Assembly (NCBI GenBank): GCA_964017065.1
Contig: OZ024783.1
Coordinates: forward strand, 6,071,572 to 6,135,571
From: Haliclona indistincta
Taxonomy: Eukaryota > Porifera > Demospongiae > Haplosclerida > Chalinidae
Length of the DNA stretch: 64,000 nucleotides
Direction: 5' to 3'
Part shown: piece by piece, positions 34,848 to 47,019 of the stretch
How the letters are laid out: each line of letters begins with the position of its first letter
Numbering within the stretch: the stretch's first letter is position 1
Notes under the pieces: generated by a model
What the model was told of the DNA's origin: nothing
The model's input: only the letters and a program-made list of their open reading frames with translations
The model's database searches: none
Position numbers and translations under genes: made by a program

Positions 34848-34849
34848 AA

Positions 34850-35092
34850 AATGGACATTTTCACTGCCCAAGTTCATCTGTTCATCTTAATCCAATGGAC
34901 CTAAGACTGAGAAACCACGATTCCACGCGTCTTGCAATTGGTGGTCCAGCGCCACACACCTGTTCCTACGATGCATCATTTTATCCAGACGCGGTGAGAT
35001 TATGGAATGAGTTGCCATCAGAAGTTCGTTTAGTTGGTTCTGTATCAAGTTTTAAAAAGGCTGTTATCAACTATTGGAATGATTGTTATTAA
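34850..35092 (+). pseudogene. LINE reverse-transcriptase C-terminal fragment
   Basis: An open frame of about 80 codons ends in FYPDAVRLWNELPSEV and SSFKKAV, which resembles the C-terminal tail of non-LTR retrotransposon polymerases (aromatic-P-x-x-I/V-x-x-WN-x-LP). No catalytic domain is present. The assignment rests on recalled family pattern only. Confidence 0.6.
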
Positions 35093-35257
35093 AGCTGTTC
35101 TTACCTTGTTTTACCCTGTAAGTTAAATTATTCTTGTAACACCAACTAATTATTATTTTCATTATTATTATTATTATTATTGGTTTGTACCCTTGGATTA
35201 GCATTGCTACTGGTACGACCTAGCTTGTATGCTAAATTGTCATAAAAAAAAGGTGCA
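35093..35257. repeat. Spacer with ATT microsatellite
   Basis: A short ATT-rich run at about 35149-35180 (ATTATTATTATT) follows the LINE fragment, as expected for a non-LTR 3' end. Nothing else is seen. Confidence 0.5.
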
Positions 35258-35856
35258 GTGTCACGCCCACGCATGTATTTTTGGCTGGTTGCTAGGGGCT
35301 GTATCTCAGAAACTACTGCTGATATTCCAAGAAACCAAAGACCTATGCTACAAGACTGGCGAAGGCTGTACACATTGCAAACTATGAGCGCTGGAAGTGC
35401 CGGACGGAAAAGTGACGGGCGCGGCTAGATACAACGCTTAGGCTAATAAAACTTTCGTTCACTCAGGCAGTAGAACTTCAGATTTGGGATATATACGTAC
35501 TTCAACAAGGCGAAGGCAGTAACGTAGAGCTTTTTCTTGTATTGAGCTTGAAAATGCGATTATGAGCTGCTTACCTCGTGGTTTTCCTACTCAGAGGGTG
35601 TTTATTTTTAAAAAACTCTACGTTAAGGTCTTTATCTGGTCGCTAATAGTCATATATCCAAGTTTGGGTCTATTCTGAAGGCCACAGACAGAGTTTTATT
35701 GAGGAATGTATTGTTCGTGATCTTGCCTGGCTACTGTCACTTATTAGTATTTGTTAATGTGCTTGTACAAACAGTGAATATCATTTGTGGTGTGTAATAA
35801 TGTCCAACTTGTACATTCCTGAATAAGTTAATGGTTGTTAGGGTCTGCACCCTTAA
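35258..35856. repeat. 600-bp dispersed repeat, copy 1
   Basis: Nearly identical to 45153-45754 over its whole length, from GTGTCACGCCCACGCATG to GGGTCTGCACCCTTAA, with only scattered substitutions and short indels. Both copies end abruptly at the same words, so this is a discrete mobile unit of unknown class. No coding potential was recognised. Confidence 0.85.
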
Positions 35857-36007
35857 ACACAAAAACAACCAGTTGTTATAATAGTGTAAATATGTACAGG
35901 TGAGGCCCAGCTTCACAGCTGCAAGAATAGCCGTTCGCTTCATCTTGCGAAAAAGTTGTGACGGCGTCCGATTATTCATGGTGTCCGTTAATCGATCACT
36001 TCCTCTA
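35854..36007 (-). repeat. 154-bp inverted repeat, right arm
   Basis: Reverse complement of 33907-34060. It begins exactly where the 600-bp repeat ends. Confidence 0.8.
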
Positions 36008-36238
36008 GCCCACGTGTTGGCGATCGCGTAGAGCTAAAAGACGTCCAGATCCAGCTTGCGACGGCAAAGTTTTATGCCAAAATGCGTGTTGGCAAGGGCA
36101 GCGCCATTGGAATGCTATCTGAGTATACAGTTGCTATTGGCTGTGGTTTGTCGTGTAAACAGTTGTTATGTCAGCAACCACGCAATAATTATATTCATAG
36201 CAGCCGCACTGTAGTGTAGTTGCGAGCACCCTTAGGAG

Positions 36239-36416
36239 TGTGTTTTAGCTACGCTGTGCTTGCTTCGTGTTCTTATTGCTGCTGATGTCGTGTTCTGCTG
36301 TAATCTATACTGAAACGCTGCGACCGTAGATACCACAGAGAATAAACTCACTGATACGTACTCAGCCAACACAACCGAGTGTCGATCAGCATACGGTGCA
36401 TTGTGCGGTTCCAAAA
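36239..36416 (+). promoter_or_regulatory. Conserved 5' flank of receptor D
   Basis: Shares TTCTTATTGCTGCTGATG and CTGAAACGCTGCGACCG with the receptor C flank. Just before the ATG it also shares GTCGATCAGCATACGGTGCA with receptor A. Probably promoter plus 5' UTR. Confidence 0.4.
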
Positions 36417-39400
36417 ATGTTTCTATCTTTGAAGATTTTGGGGTTATCATTGCGGGTCATCGTTATGCTTACGACGGCTTTGTCTGTCCTTCCCTTGAGT
36501 ACTGGTAAGTAGTATGTCATGATCATCGAGTGTGCTAAATTAATGCTCGCATACTGACCCTCGCAGCAATGAGTGGAGTATCTGAACTACCATTTCTTGA
36601 CTTGGGAGATGAATCTCGTGTAACTGGTGAAGGAAAATTCTTTGGATATGATGACAATGCGACTGAGTTGCAAACCACTATTCCGTTTCCCTTCGGAAAT
36701 AGTACCGAGACGAGTGTTTATGTGAGTTTGACAAAAGTTGTTCAAATGCAGTAATAGTTTGACGACGGTACAAATATTATACCGTAGATTTCAAGTAATG
36801 GACTTATAAGTTTTGGAGCTTCATTTGCAGATTTCTTTCCAAGAGAATTCCCTATCGGTCAAAAGGTTGTTGCTCCATACTGGGATGATATTGATCTTAG
36901 GCAAAGAGGACTGATCTTGTATGCTGCACTGGTTCAAGGCCAAACCTCTCGTCTCAGTAACAGCCTCGCTATATTTAATACAATCAATGGCTATATTAAT
37001 AATACTATCATTAAGGGTGCTTCAGTTTTTCGAGCTCGTTGGATTTTAGCAGCACGTTGGATTAATGTCTGTGGATTTCAGTCGTTTTGCAATCCGGTAA
37101 GATCAAATATTAAAATTCACTAGCAGAATCACTGAATTATGTACATGTATGTGAGTATAGCGCAATGTTATTGACCAATCAGATTTATTAGATCCGAGGA
37201 TCTATTTTTATTAGATCAGAGGATCTAGATCCGAGGAACAACGCAAACCCGTGCCGGCTAACAGCGCAATCCCGTGGCTATAACAGCGCTAACCCGTGGC
37301 TAACAGCGCAAACCATGGACCTAAACAGCGCTACTGACCCGTGCAAAACATGGATAAGAGCGCTAGCGTCTGCCTAACAGTTTTTATTAGTGAAGAAAAA
37401 AAAGAACCAAGAGTAGTGCTTACCAAGGGATTGAACCCTAGCGCACCACACTGCTATGCACACCACCTACCCACACTGCTCGCCACCGAGACCTAATGCT
37501 AGCTTGACTTTAGAACGAGTACTGAATATTCTATTATAATATACACGAGCGGGCATGTCACGTGCTTCCTGCCCGTGACGTAATACATCCGGACCTGGGA
37601 TTGATCCTTTCGCGAACAAATCTACCACAGTTTGCTTAGTGTAAGTACATTCATTACAAGCCATAAAATTGTAATTACAAGAACACGCGATGTGAGGGCT
37701 TGTATTGTACACGTGTGAGCGTGAGTGAGTTCCAGAAACGAACTTTTGATGCGTCTAAAAGCCACTAGCAGACATGAAAGCGATGGCGGAAGGACGGTAG
37801 GAGACGAGACATTGTACAAGCAAGGTGTAACAAGACACGGGAAAAGGTTTAGCGACGTACTCCAGTTAAACTCGCCTGTGTTTTCCCATCGCTGAAGTAT
37901 AGCCGTGTTCTTCACAAAACATTTGCGCAGCGTAGAAAATTCTACTCCAAATTTCCGCTCTTCGAGAATGACACATAAATTTTTCATGCACAAATTTTTT
38001 ACATACACGGTGTACATTTTTCCTTTTACCTGTAGACCAATACATTGCTGTGTTGGCAACTGATGGTGTCATTGCTGTGTTGGCAACTGATGGTGTCAGA
38101 TCTTACGCCATCTTTACATATGAGTGTGGGAGATTAAACTGGAGGCGTCATAATGCTAGCATTGGATTTAGTGCATCTCCTAGCTTCTATGCTGAACATC
38201 TTCTCTCTCACAAAGCAAAAGTTAATCAAATTGCTTGTGTCAATAGTCCGTCTAGTAAATGGAGCAATGTTGTATATCAAATCAGCAACTATGGTCAGTT
38301 CCGTTCACAAGTATGTTCATTTAAAAGGAAAATTATAAACTATAGGAATAGTCATATGACTATAATTATTTATTCTGTCAGTTAACTATAATAATAAATT
38401 ATCATAATATTGTATGCTTTCTTCATTAGGACAACCGACCGAGTTCAGTGGTGTATCTAATATCTCAAAATCAATCACATTTACATGGAAGCCACCTCAG
38501 AACACAAGTGGAATGATAATTGCTACAAACTACACTTTCCAATGCTCAGTACCTGGAAATGAAGTAACACACAATCTGAATCTTAATAGTTCACAGACCA
38601 CAATCACACTAAGTGGACTCATGCCATACACTAACTACTCCTGTAGTATAACAGCTCACACAAGTGGAGGAGAAGGACCTGCAGCAACCACGAGTGTTAC
38701 CACCCTACAAGATGGTGAGTACAGTATATTGCTCAAGTAAACAATAATATTTTTCTGCAGTTCCCAGTGGGCAGCCGCAATCTTTTGTTACTTGAGATTA
38801 TTCTATTTCTTAGTTCCAGCACAACTATTGTATACCAATGGAACAAAAGTGACAAGATCTACTGACGAAGGAACTGTGACATTCAATTGCACTGCTGATG
38901 GCATTCCACAGCCACGAGTCTCATGGAGAAGAAATGGACAGTTTTTAATTATCAATCAGCTTCGTAGATACAGTGTGGTCACATCTAATAATAATGGATT
39001 CCGCTCGACTGAATTTCCTGGAGTTCAGCAGACGGAGAGCAAACTGACAATAAGAAGTCTTAGAGATATTGATGATGGAAATTTCTCTTGCATAGCACAG
39101 AGTGCAATCACACCTCCAGCTGCTCTTCTTGTTCCCTTCCAGTTGAATATTGTGATAAGTAAGTTTCATCATACATGTAGTTCAATGTGCTAATTATGAT
39201 AATCATACAGCTCCTCCACCCAATCATTGTGAGAGCAATCCATGTCAAAATGATGGAACATGTGAAGACCTCAGTGATCAATTTTCATGTCATTGTTCTG
39301 CACGTTTCACAGGACGTGACTGTACTACTCGTAAGCAAATTACTGCACAATGCTGTAAGCTTTATTCCTTATGTTTTAGCTGTTGGGATTTCTTTCAAAC

Positions 39401-42400
39401 CAGTGATCACAACACAGCCTATGAATATCACTGGTGATCTGTTCAGTACTGTGAATCTCACTTGTATTGCTGATGAGGGTTATCCTGAACCTGAGATCAT
39501 CTGGTACAAAGATGGCACTAAATTGAGGACTCAAAGTACACCAAATACTTTAGTGATTGAGGAACTAAGACCAAGCGATCGTGGGTTCTACTACTGTGAA
39601 GCAGCCAATGTTGGAGGTATCGCCACATCCAACACTGTTCTGGTCAATATAAAAGGTAAGTTATCACTAACTTCCTTCACATTATTTAAGAAATTCATAA
39701 TGTATTGTATAGGTGTGGTTCAGTATAAAGCATTTATTCGTCAAAATCAAACTGAAACAATTGATTCAAACACTCTTTTACAACAGGTGACAAAATTCCA
39801 GTTCAGGTTTAGCATGTTTTACATGTACATTAACTTAATATTCAGATCAACAATGCTCTGTCAGGGAGTAGACTTGATGGTAATGCCTCTTTCTTTTTTA
39901 TTGAACAACTAATGTCAGAAAGGTAAGACATTTCATACAAGAAAAAACTAGTAGATTTACTTTTATATTAGTGCAACAACAACACGAGATGTTCCTATAC
40001 TGATCACACTGATTACTGATGATGGAGCTGGGAGTGAAATGCTACGACAAGAAGTACTTGTTCAGATGGAGAGAGTAAAAGCACAAATCAGACTTCAAAA
40101 TAGTATTGAAATCACAAGTTTAGATAGATTTGGTGAGTGCACCTAAGTGTATGCACTTTTAATGCAGCTCTAAACATTCACATTATTATTATATATTTAG
40201 ATGGTTGTCAACCAAATACCACTCTTATATCATCTGTTTCTGGAGATGGTAACTTGACAATCACTATCACTTGGCCCGAGACTAATCTGGCAGAAGTTGC
40301 TGTGGTGACATGTCTGTGTGGTACTCTGAATATTACAGCCCAGGTAGCTACTCGACACTGTGGAGGTAATTTTATCAATGGAGCACAGTGGGATACAGCT
40401 GATGTTGATCCTTGCAACTTGAGTGAGAATGCAAGAAGAATCTGCCAGTTATCAGAGGTAACAAAAATAATTATAATGAAATATAATGAGGCACCAGTTT
40501 GTTTTATGTACATACAGTTAAGAACAGAGGAACGGCTTGAAAGACTAGAAGAGTTTACTAATTCATCAAATGAGATCATGAGTGATGATGTGTCTGCTTC
40601 TGTGACAGTTTTAGTAGCTTCTACTGAAGATGTTGAAGGAAACAAAACAGTAAGTTATCAATAGGTGCTCGTATGCCGTTGAAGGCATCTGATCTTTTGA
40701 TGTAGTTATCTGAAAATTTTCTTAAGATTGTGGACAATATTGTAAGAGCTGACCAAATGGTACTTCAAGAGAGTCAAGCACATGCAAACAGCTCAGCTAA
40801 GTGTGTTGATTCTTTGATTACAACAAAGATTTTTTATGTACTTTCTGTAGATTGTTAGATGCTGTGGAAAGAGTTAGTGAGAACCTTCCTATCCCAGAGA
40901 ATGAGACGTCTGCTCTTATCATCCAATCAACTTTTGCTGTCTCAGTCCAGAAAGTAGACCCCATGACATTCACTGGACTCAGCATTAGTGCAGTCATTGA
41001 TGATCAGGGGCTAACGGTAAATATGACGATGAGCAATGAGAGATCAACTGGTTCACTGTCCCTACCAAGAAACTTGCTTCAGAAGGCAAATGGCACCAGA
41101 GTTACGATGTCAGTGTTTGCCACAAACTCACTGTTCTTGAGAAGAGATAATAACAATACAGAAGTAGCTAGCATCATCATATCTGCTTCAGTTGTGGGAA
41201 CACCAAGAGTTGAAAATTTAGATCCACCCGGCATCATGGCTGAGTTTCAAAGGAACTCAGTAAGTAATTATTAAAGATTGCAAGTGCGATTTTTTGCTTA
41301 CCTGTAGAATATCAATGGCAGCAATCCAATTTGTTCATTCTGGGATCAGTCTCTTGACAGTAAGAAACATAATACCACATGACTGGATGATACACTACTA
41401 TTGTTAGATGGTTATGGAGGATGGTCATCTGAAGGATGTAATACCAGCAACAGCTCTAATCCAAATGATACTGATGTCATTTGCATGTGCAACCATCTCA
41501 CCAATTTTGCTATTCTACTGGTAAAGGAATTTACATTTACTGTACATAAAACTATAACGTTTTGCTTTGCACATTTGCAGGATACTTCACCACAATTTGG
41601 AAACAGAACAGTTTTAAGTCATCCTGAAGACTTCTTCCTAAATTCCTTGTCATACATTGGTGTGATACTGTCCATGGGCGGTCTTTTGCTAACCATAGTT
41701 TCGTATATTGGCACACGGTCAGTCAATACAGAGTTCAAAAAATTAATTATACTATTGTTATAATATGTACAGGAAATTGCATCTCTCTGATCACGGACAA
41801 CTGTTGCTCAATCTCTGTTTTGCTCTACTCGGATTATACATATCATTCATCTTCTCCATCCACAGCAGTAGTGTGCCTCCATTGTGTGCCATAGTCTCTA
41901 TCATGTTACACTACTTCATGCTGGTAGTGTTCATGGTGATGGCTGCTGAAGCTGTTAATGGTTACATGAAGTTAGTGGTTGTACTGGGTAACAAAATTTT
42001 TCACTATGTCATCAAAGTCACTGTGATATGTTGGGGTATGTCACTGTATACACAATGTTTAGTAACCAATAATAATTTCAATCATTCTCCAGTTATTCCG
42101 GCATTTGTAGTATTGTTTTGCTTTGCTCCTAGTCCAAGTTTGTACATTCATCCAAATGTGTAAGTACTAACAAAGCAATGATGATACCTATCATTACCGA
42201 GTGGCAATGATCCATTTTTGCATACAGGTGTCGTGTACATGGTGTCCCCTTCTACATTGGCCTTGTAGCACCATCTTTGATTATCTATCTATTTAACTGG
42301 ATTGTCTACGCCATCATTCTGGTTACTCTTTGCCGTAAAAAACATGATGAAGGCAGAAAAAATCAAATCAAGATAAAGCAGCAGTTGGTCACAGCAGCAA

Positions 42401-43095
42401 TCTTGTCGATTCTCTTTGGCTTGGGTTGGGGCATTGGTCTATTAGCAACAGAAGGTGTCAGAGTGGCAGTTCTACATGACTTCTTCTCTGCATTATTTAT
42501 CATCTGCACTGCCTTTCAAGGAATAATGATATTCATCTTGCAAACACTGAGTTCAAAACAAGCTCGAACAACTTGGGTAAGATGGTTCCACATGGCAACT
42601 GGAAGAGATTTCTCACACTTCACATCCTCTGCAAATATTAGACAAGGTTGGCGCACTCGACGTTCTCCTAAACATTCATACTTTGACAGTAGTGCACACC
42701 AAGGGGATGCTCTTAAAAGTAAAATTTCAACTTTAAAAAGTAATGTCCAAAACGTGTCGTTTCCTCCTGGGCTAATAGTGACTGGACAATATGAGCTTGA
42801 ACAATTTTCTTATCCAGACAGGAGTAACTATGATATTGAGAGAACTGCAGAATTTGAAAGAGCACTGACAAGTAATGATTACGGAGAAGTAGACGCAGCA
42901 CTGGTGTCCAAAGAACCATTGACAAGCGATGAATGTGAAGTGGTAGATACATCCGATGAAACACATATCTATGAGGTGGTGGAAACTTCACTGACAGAAC
43001 CTACTAATAACGAATACGAGATGGTAGAATCTGCACTCACATCCAAGGCAGTTGATGATGATGAATCACGCAATCACAATCCCATAAATTTTTGA
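36417..43095 (+). CDS. Adhesion GPCR D, short ectodomain (NIDO-FN3-Ig-EGF-Ig-GAIN-7TM), NIDO frameshift
   Basis: Signal exon 36417-36504; NIDO exons 36567-36721, 36788-37096 and 38036-38293; one FN3 38430-38714; Ig 38814-39158; EGF 39211-39330; Ig 39380-39655; GAIN exons 39713-41520 ending [13 protein letters not shown]; 7TM exons 41581-41717, 41773-42035, 42093-42159 and 42228-43095. Relative to C, FN3 domains 2-11 and the first Ig are gone: 22 nt of the second FN3 exon run straight into the intron before the next Ig exon at about 38783. The last NIDO exon has a tandem 27-bp duplication and a net 4-nt loss, giving a stop, so D may be a pseudogene unless this is an assembly error. The tail keeps IYEVV and EYEMV. 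The 3' half is open and very close to C and E. Intron 3 is expanded to about 940 bp by repeats. Confidence 0.75.
37197..37380. repeat. Degenerate tandem repeat in intron 3 of receptor D
   Basis: Imperfect units of about 18-25 bp built on AACAGCGCAA-CCCGTGGCT recur five or six times, preceded by a palindromic GATCCGAGGATC segment. Low-complexity intronic insertion. Confidence 0.6.
37415..37493 (-). mobile_element. Possible tRNA-derived SINE head
   Basis: The minus strand has a pol III A-box-like TGGCGAGCAGTGTGG and, about 35 nt further on, a B-box GGTTCAATCCC, the spacing of a tRNA. Flanking cloverleaf pairing is poor, so a functional tRNA is unlikely. Confidence 0.35.
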
Positions 43096-43735
43096 AAGAC
43101 TGTAATCATAATTTTAAATGGTCTCGAACAAACTACAAGGTCTGATTGTTATACACTCATGTAGCAGTTACAATAATAATCATCCAGTTTGATGTACATG
43201 TGCACACATCAGATTATTTTTTCATGTAAAAGTTTCGTATGAGAGATTTCTTCAGTTGGCATGCGCTATACGTTGCACATGTAGTCCTGTGACAGTCATT
43301 ACTACTGTAATGAATAATGACATCATCACAAATAGCTGGTGATGCTACCGATCAAGTACACATACCATGCATGAATTGATGCATAAGGTATAGTTTGCAT
43401 AAACATTTACTAGGAAATGCATTGATGTGTGATGTCAAAGTGTTCAAGATTTTATGTCTGACTCTCTAAACTATGATTGTCAGTACGCAGTTTTGTCGCA
43501 ATGAGAATGATTGTATACATAATTTGCTGTCAGCTAAGTTTCACAGTTTTTGTTTTCAGAGCTTGAGCTTCATGCAAGGTTAGTTTAGCAGTTTTTGAAG
43601 CATTAACTTTTTGGATAAATAATTCATTAGTGGTTGTGTTAGGTCACAATTGCAAGTTCAGTTATTTTATCACTGATTAATTATGCTGTGGTAAGTTATG
43701 CAATGTTTAGGCAGTTTAGCCAATAAAAAATCAAT
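43096..43735. other. 3' flank of receptor D
   Basis: Non-coding. The first 300 bp match the 3' flank of receptor C. Nothing recognised in the remainder. Confidence 0.5.
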
Positions 43736-44330
43736 TTCCCATTCAGTATTCGTACTATTTGGTACTACATTCATCCAATCGTGTAAAGAATGTTTAAAAA
43801 TAAACCAGTAGCAAAAATAACATAAATATTTTGATACAGGCGCATGTACCTTCTACGACGGTCTGGTAGCACAATTTTTGATAATCAACTTGTTAAACTG
43901 GATTGCCTACACTATCATTGTGGCTACTCTTTGCCATAGACACTACAAAATAGATATAAAACTGCAAATATTTGCAGTAGCATCCTTGAAAGTTCTTTAT
44001 GGCTTGGGTTGGATCACTGGACTATTGGTAACAGAGGTGTGGCAGCTCTTCGTAACCTATTCTCTTATCATCTGCGGCAATGCAGTCATGGTGATCTGCT
44101 TGCAGAAACTGCGTTCAAATTAAAAGGAGACATTTCCTTGTGGTAGAAATGACTATTTTGCTATAGATTTCTATCCTATAGCTTCCAAGAATAATACAAC
44201 TTATATGCAGAGTTTAAAGCAACACACATGCAATGTTGAGGTGGAAGTCACACTGACACAAAAAAGGATGAGCTGATAAAGGATACTGATTCAGGATGCA
44301 GTATTCAATCACTTACTGTGTAACCCTGAA
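43736..44330 (+). pseudogene. Receptor 7TM and tail relic (B type)
   Basis: Remnants of the exon before TM5 lie near 43750-43790. A decayed last exon (43842-44125) still reads LLNWIAYTIIVATLC and LYGLGWITGLLVTE, equivalents of TM5 and TM6 with deletions. Tail remnants up to 44322 match receptor B (GATTCAGGATGCAGTATT). No GAIN exons precede it. It shows that another B-like gene once lay between D and E. Confidence 0.75.
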
Positions 44331-44466
44331 AACGTGTTTCAAGCCTGATGGCTCAGAGAATTTTAAACCCCCACAATGAAAACTTAGTTTTTTTTTGTGT
44401 TTTTTTTCAAAGTTTAAAGTACAAAATACAATAAGGCAAGGAAAAATAAATTAAGATATAGCAAAG

Positions 44467-44725
44467 TTAGGCAGCAGCAGACGAACAGGGAATCGAACCA
44501 ATAACTGAGGCAGCGTTACCCCTCTGAACTGCCATGGAAAGTCTTTGATACAGATATAGGCCAAACTTTTCTTCGCCAGTTTCGTAAGAACCTCTAGAAC
44601 AAAGTTCTTTGATGAGAGATGCTGCAGCAGGGCCCATGGCTCCAAAGGTCTCAATGGCAACTGGGACAAAGTGATATTGACTGGAGAGATGTGAAAATTT
44701 GTCCGACTTCTTCTCCTAGTTTACC
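44467..44725 (-). pseudogene. Retroelement-type ORF fragment
   Basis: The minus strand reads an open stretch with SSQYHFVPVAIETFG, GPAAASLIKEL and RLSMAVQRGNAASVIGSIP, ending at a stop (TAA at 44469-44467). This resembles the C-terminal block of retroelement-like proteins common in cnidarian and sponge genomes, by recall only. A stop lies directly upstream in frame, so it is a remnant. Confidence 0.5.
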
Positions 44726-45152
44726 CTTTAATTGTTGAATTATTTCGTCCAAATTTTGTCCTGCTCTAAACTGGTAGTTTGTCTTGCAATTTTCTCCACC
44801 ATCCCGTACGCTAGCTGTTCCAAACTAGCACCCTTTTCTCCTGGTATATCAAATTTTACGACCATGTTCTAAAATCCAAGTTGGCCACTCCCACTTCAGA
44901 ACTGAAGCCACTTAAGTGTTGCGGCCTCGTCATATTTCAGCTGATTTTGGTCTTCGTCTAGCCATGGTGAATGATACAAAAACCTGGTGGTGTCCAGGTG
45001 AGCAAACAGGACAGTTTAGACCATAATCAATGCAAAGTGTGCGTTTCTGGGTGCCCGGAAGCCGCAAAAATGCAAAAATTTCGCCCTACAGGAAAAAAAC
45101 CTATGTCAATCTTCGGTCACAGTAATGTTTTAGTTGAATAAGCGCGAGAAAC
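44726..45152. other. Probable retroelement remnant and spacer
   Basis: Decayed sequence continuing upstream of the fragment at 44467-44725 in the minus sense. No intact frame. Confidence 0.35.
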
Positions 45153-45754
45153 GTGTCACGCCCACGCATGTATTTTTGGCTGGTTGCTAGGGGACTGTAT
45201 CTCAGAAACTACTGCTGATATTCCAAGAAACCAAAGACCTATGCTACAAGACTGGCGAAGGCTGTACACATTGCAAACTATGAGCGCTGAAAGTGCCAGA
45301 CGGAAACGTGACGGGCGCGGCTAGATACAACGCTTAGGCTAATAAAACTTTCGTTCACTCAGGCAGTAGAACTTCAGATTTGGGATATATACGTACTTCA
45401 ACAAGGCGAAGGCAGTAACGTAGAGCTTTTTCGTGTATTGTGCTTGAAAGTGCGATTATGAACTGCTTACCTCGTGGTTTTCCTACTCAGAGTGTGTTTA
45501 TTTAAAAAAAACTCTACGTTAAGGTCTTTATCTGGTCGCTAATAGTCATATTATATCCAAGTTTGGGTCTATTCTGAAGGCCACAGACAGAGTTTTATTG
45601 AGGAATGTATTGTTCGCGATCTTGCCTGGCTACTGTCACTTATTAGTATTGTTAATGTTCTTGTATAAACAGTGAATATCATTTGTGGTGTGTAATAATG
45701 TCCAACTTGTACATTCCTGAATAAGTTAATGGTTGTTAGGGTCTGCACCCTTAA
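45153..45754. repeat. 600-bp dispersed repeat, copy 2
   Basis: Nearly identical to 35258-35856 in the same orientation. Here it is not followed by the 154-bp arm, which helps define its end at CACCCTTAA. Confidence 0.85.
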
Positions 45755-46689
45755 TTTGAGCTTTCTGAGGCACTCTACACACTATTTATGATGTCCAAGG
45801 GTGGTACTAATTATGACGCCTAAATTCGTCATTAGGGGTTAAAGGGTCAATTGTCATGTTCATTTGTCTAGTAGCAAGGTACATATTATCTGTATGCTTG
45901 CAGTTGTCACATACATGTACATGTAGTACTTAAGTTACGTATAATTTTTATCACATAGCACATGCATGTACTAGTGTCAAATCATTAAAGAAATACATTA
46001 TTGTATTTCACAATAAATTATTATTATGCATTTCGTGCAAATGGTCAGTAATTTACAAAGTTTGTCCTAGAAGAACAGTATGTGAAAGAGTTTGATTGCA
46101 GACAGTTTCATTGATGTATGATGCTCTCATAACATGTAGGAGCACAAGAGAAAATCATCTTCATGTTGCTTAAGAGTTCTTGTGGTACAAGGTTGTGCAC
46201 AGTAAGCAGTTGCAGTGTCAGCTCTGCACCAATGTGTACCTAGCTTAGTCTGTATGACACACCATACATTATTAGACTACACACTAGCTTACATGTATCT
46301 AAATGTTTTGTAAATGAAAAAATACACCAGGCATGTTCAAAATGGAGGGAGTAGTAACAACTGGATTTTTGGCATACTATAACGATGCACTTTCCTGCCA
46401 GCCAGCCAGCCAGCCTTTCTTACATCATCATAGAACTATTTTGATTTGACATTGATAGTTTAGATAGTAATCTGAGTGTCCTGGTAGCAATGTGTGGTTG
46501 ACATAACTGCATTACATTTTCACATAATACATGTACATACATACTGCTCTTTAAGTATTATTTCTGAGTATCTATGGAAGTCCTGTGCTGCAGTAAACTT
46601 GCATATGCTTCTGTACTATGAACAAACAACAATCCTGTATAGGTTATGCATAAAGCGGAAGTTTCTTCATAAATGCGGGCATATACTTA
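45755..46689. other. Intergenic
   Basis: No gene seen. About 45840-46000 resembles the 3' flank of receptor B (19990-20120). A CCAG microsatellite of about 19 bp lies at 46397-46415. Confidence 0.4.
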
Positions 46690-46830
46690 CACATGCTTGC
46701 TTGTACAATGATTAAAATACCTGGAATTGCATACTTTAAGGGTTTCATATCCGCCATGATTCCACTAAATTATTGATGCAGTAAAATTAATGTCTCGTTT
46801 ACTACACAACCCATTACACTGATCATTATA
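46690..46830 (+). repeat. Upstream module repeated near receptor genes, copy 3
   Basis: Matches 21340-21500 and 33378-33505 (TTGTACAATGATTAAAA, CTGGAATTGCATACTTTAAG, CTGATCATTATAA). It lies about 200 bp upstream of receptor E. Confidence 0.6.
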
Positions 46831-46958
46831 ATAGCGACTAATTATCATGCATCCACCCACGTTGACTCGCGATCGGTAGAGTACCGTGGAAATATTTGTG
46901 GCAGCCAAGCGTTCATAGCGACGTTTTGTCAACGAGGCTGCTGTACCGAGCTATAGGC

Positions 46959-47019
46959 AATACAACTTGAGCCCTCGCTACCGACTGTCAATCAGCATAC
47001 GGTGCATTGCTTGCCAAAA
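46959..47019 (+). promoter_or_regulatory. Conserved leader of receptor E
   Basis: Close match to the receptor A leader (439-497): ACAACTTGAGCCCTCGC followed by CAGCATACGGTGCA. Presumed 5' UTR. Confidence 0.4.

Noticed and set aside
37622..38059. 145-codon minus-strand open frame in a receptor D intron
   Set aside because: It overlaps the intron-exon boundary of the NIDO exon antisense, is Cys/Leu-rich without pattern, and no family was recognised.
44467..44530. GGGAATCGAACC, a tRNA T-arm-like word
   Set aside because: No matching acceptor or D-arm nearby; it lies inside the retroelement-type ORF fragment.
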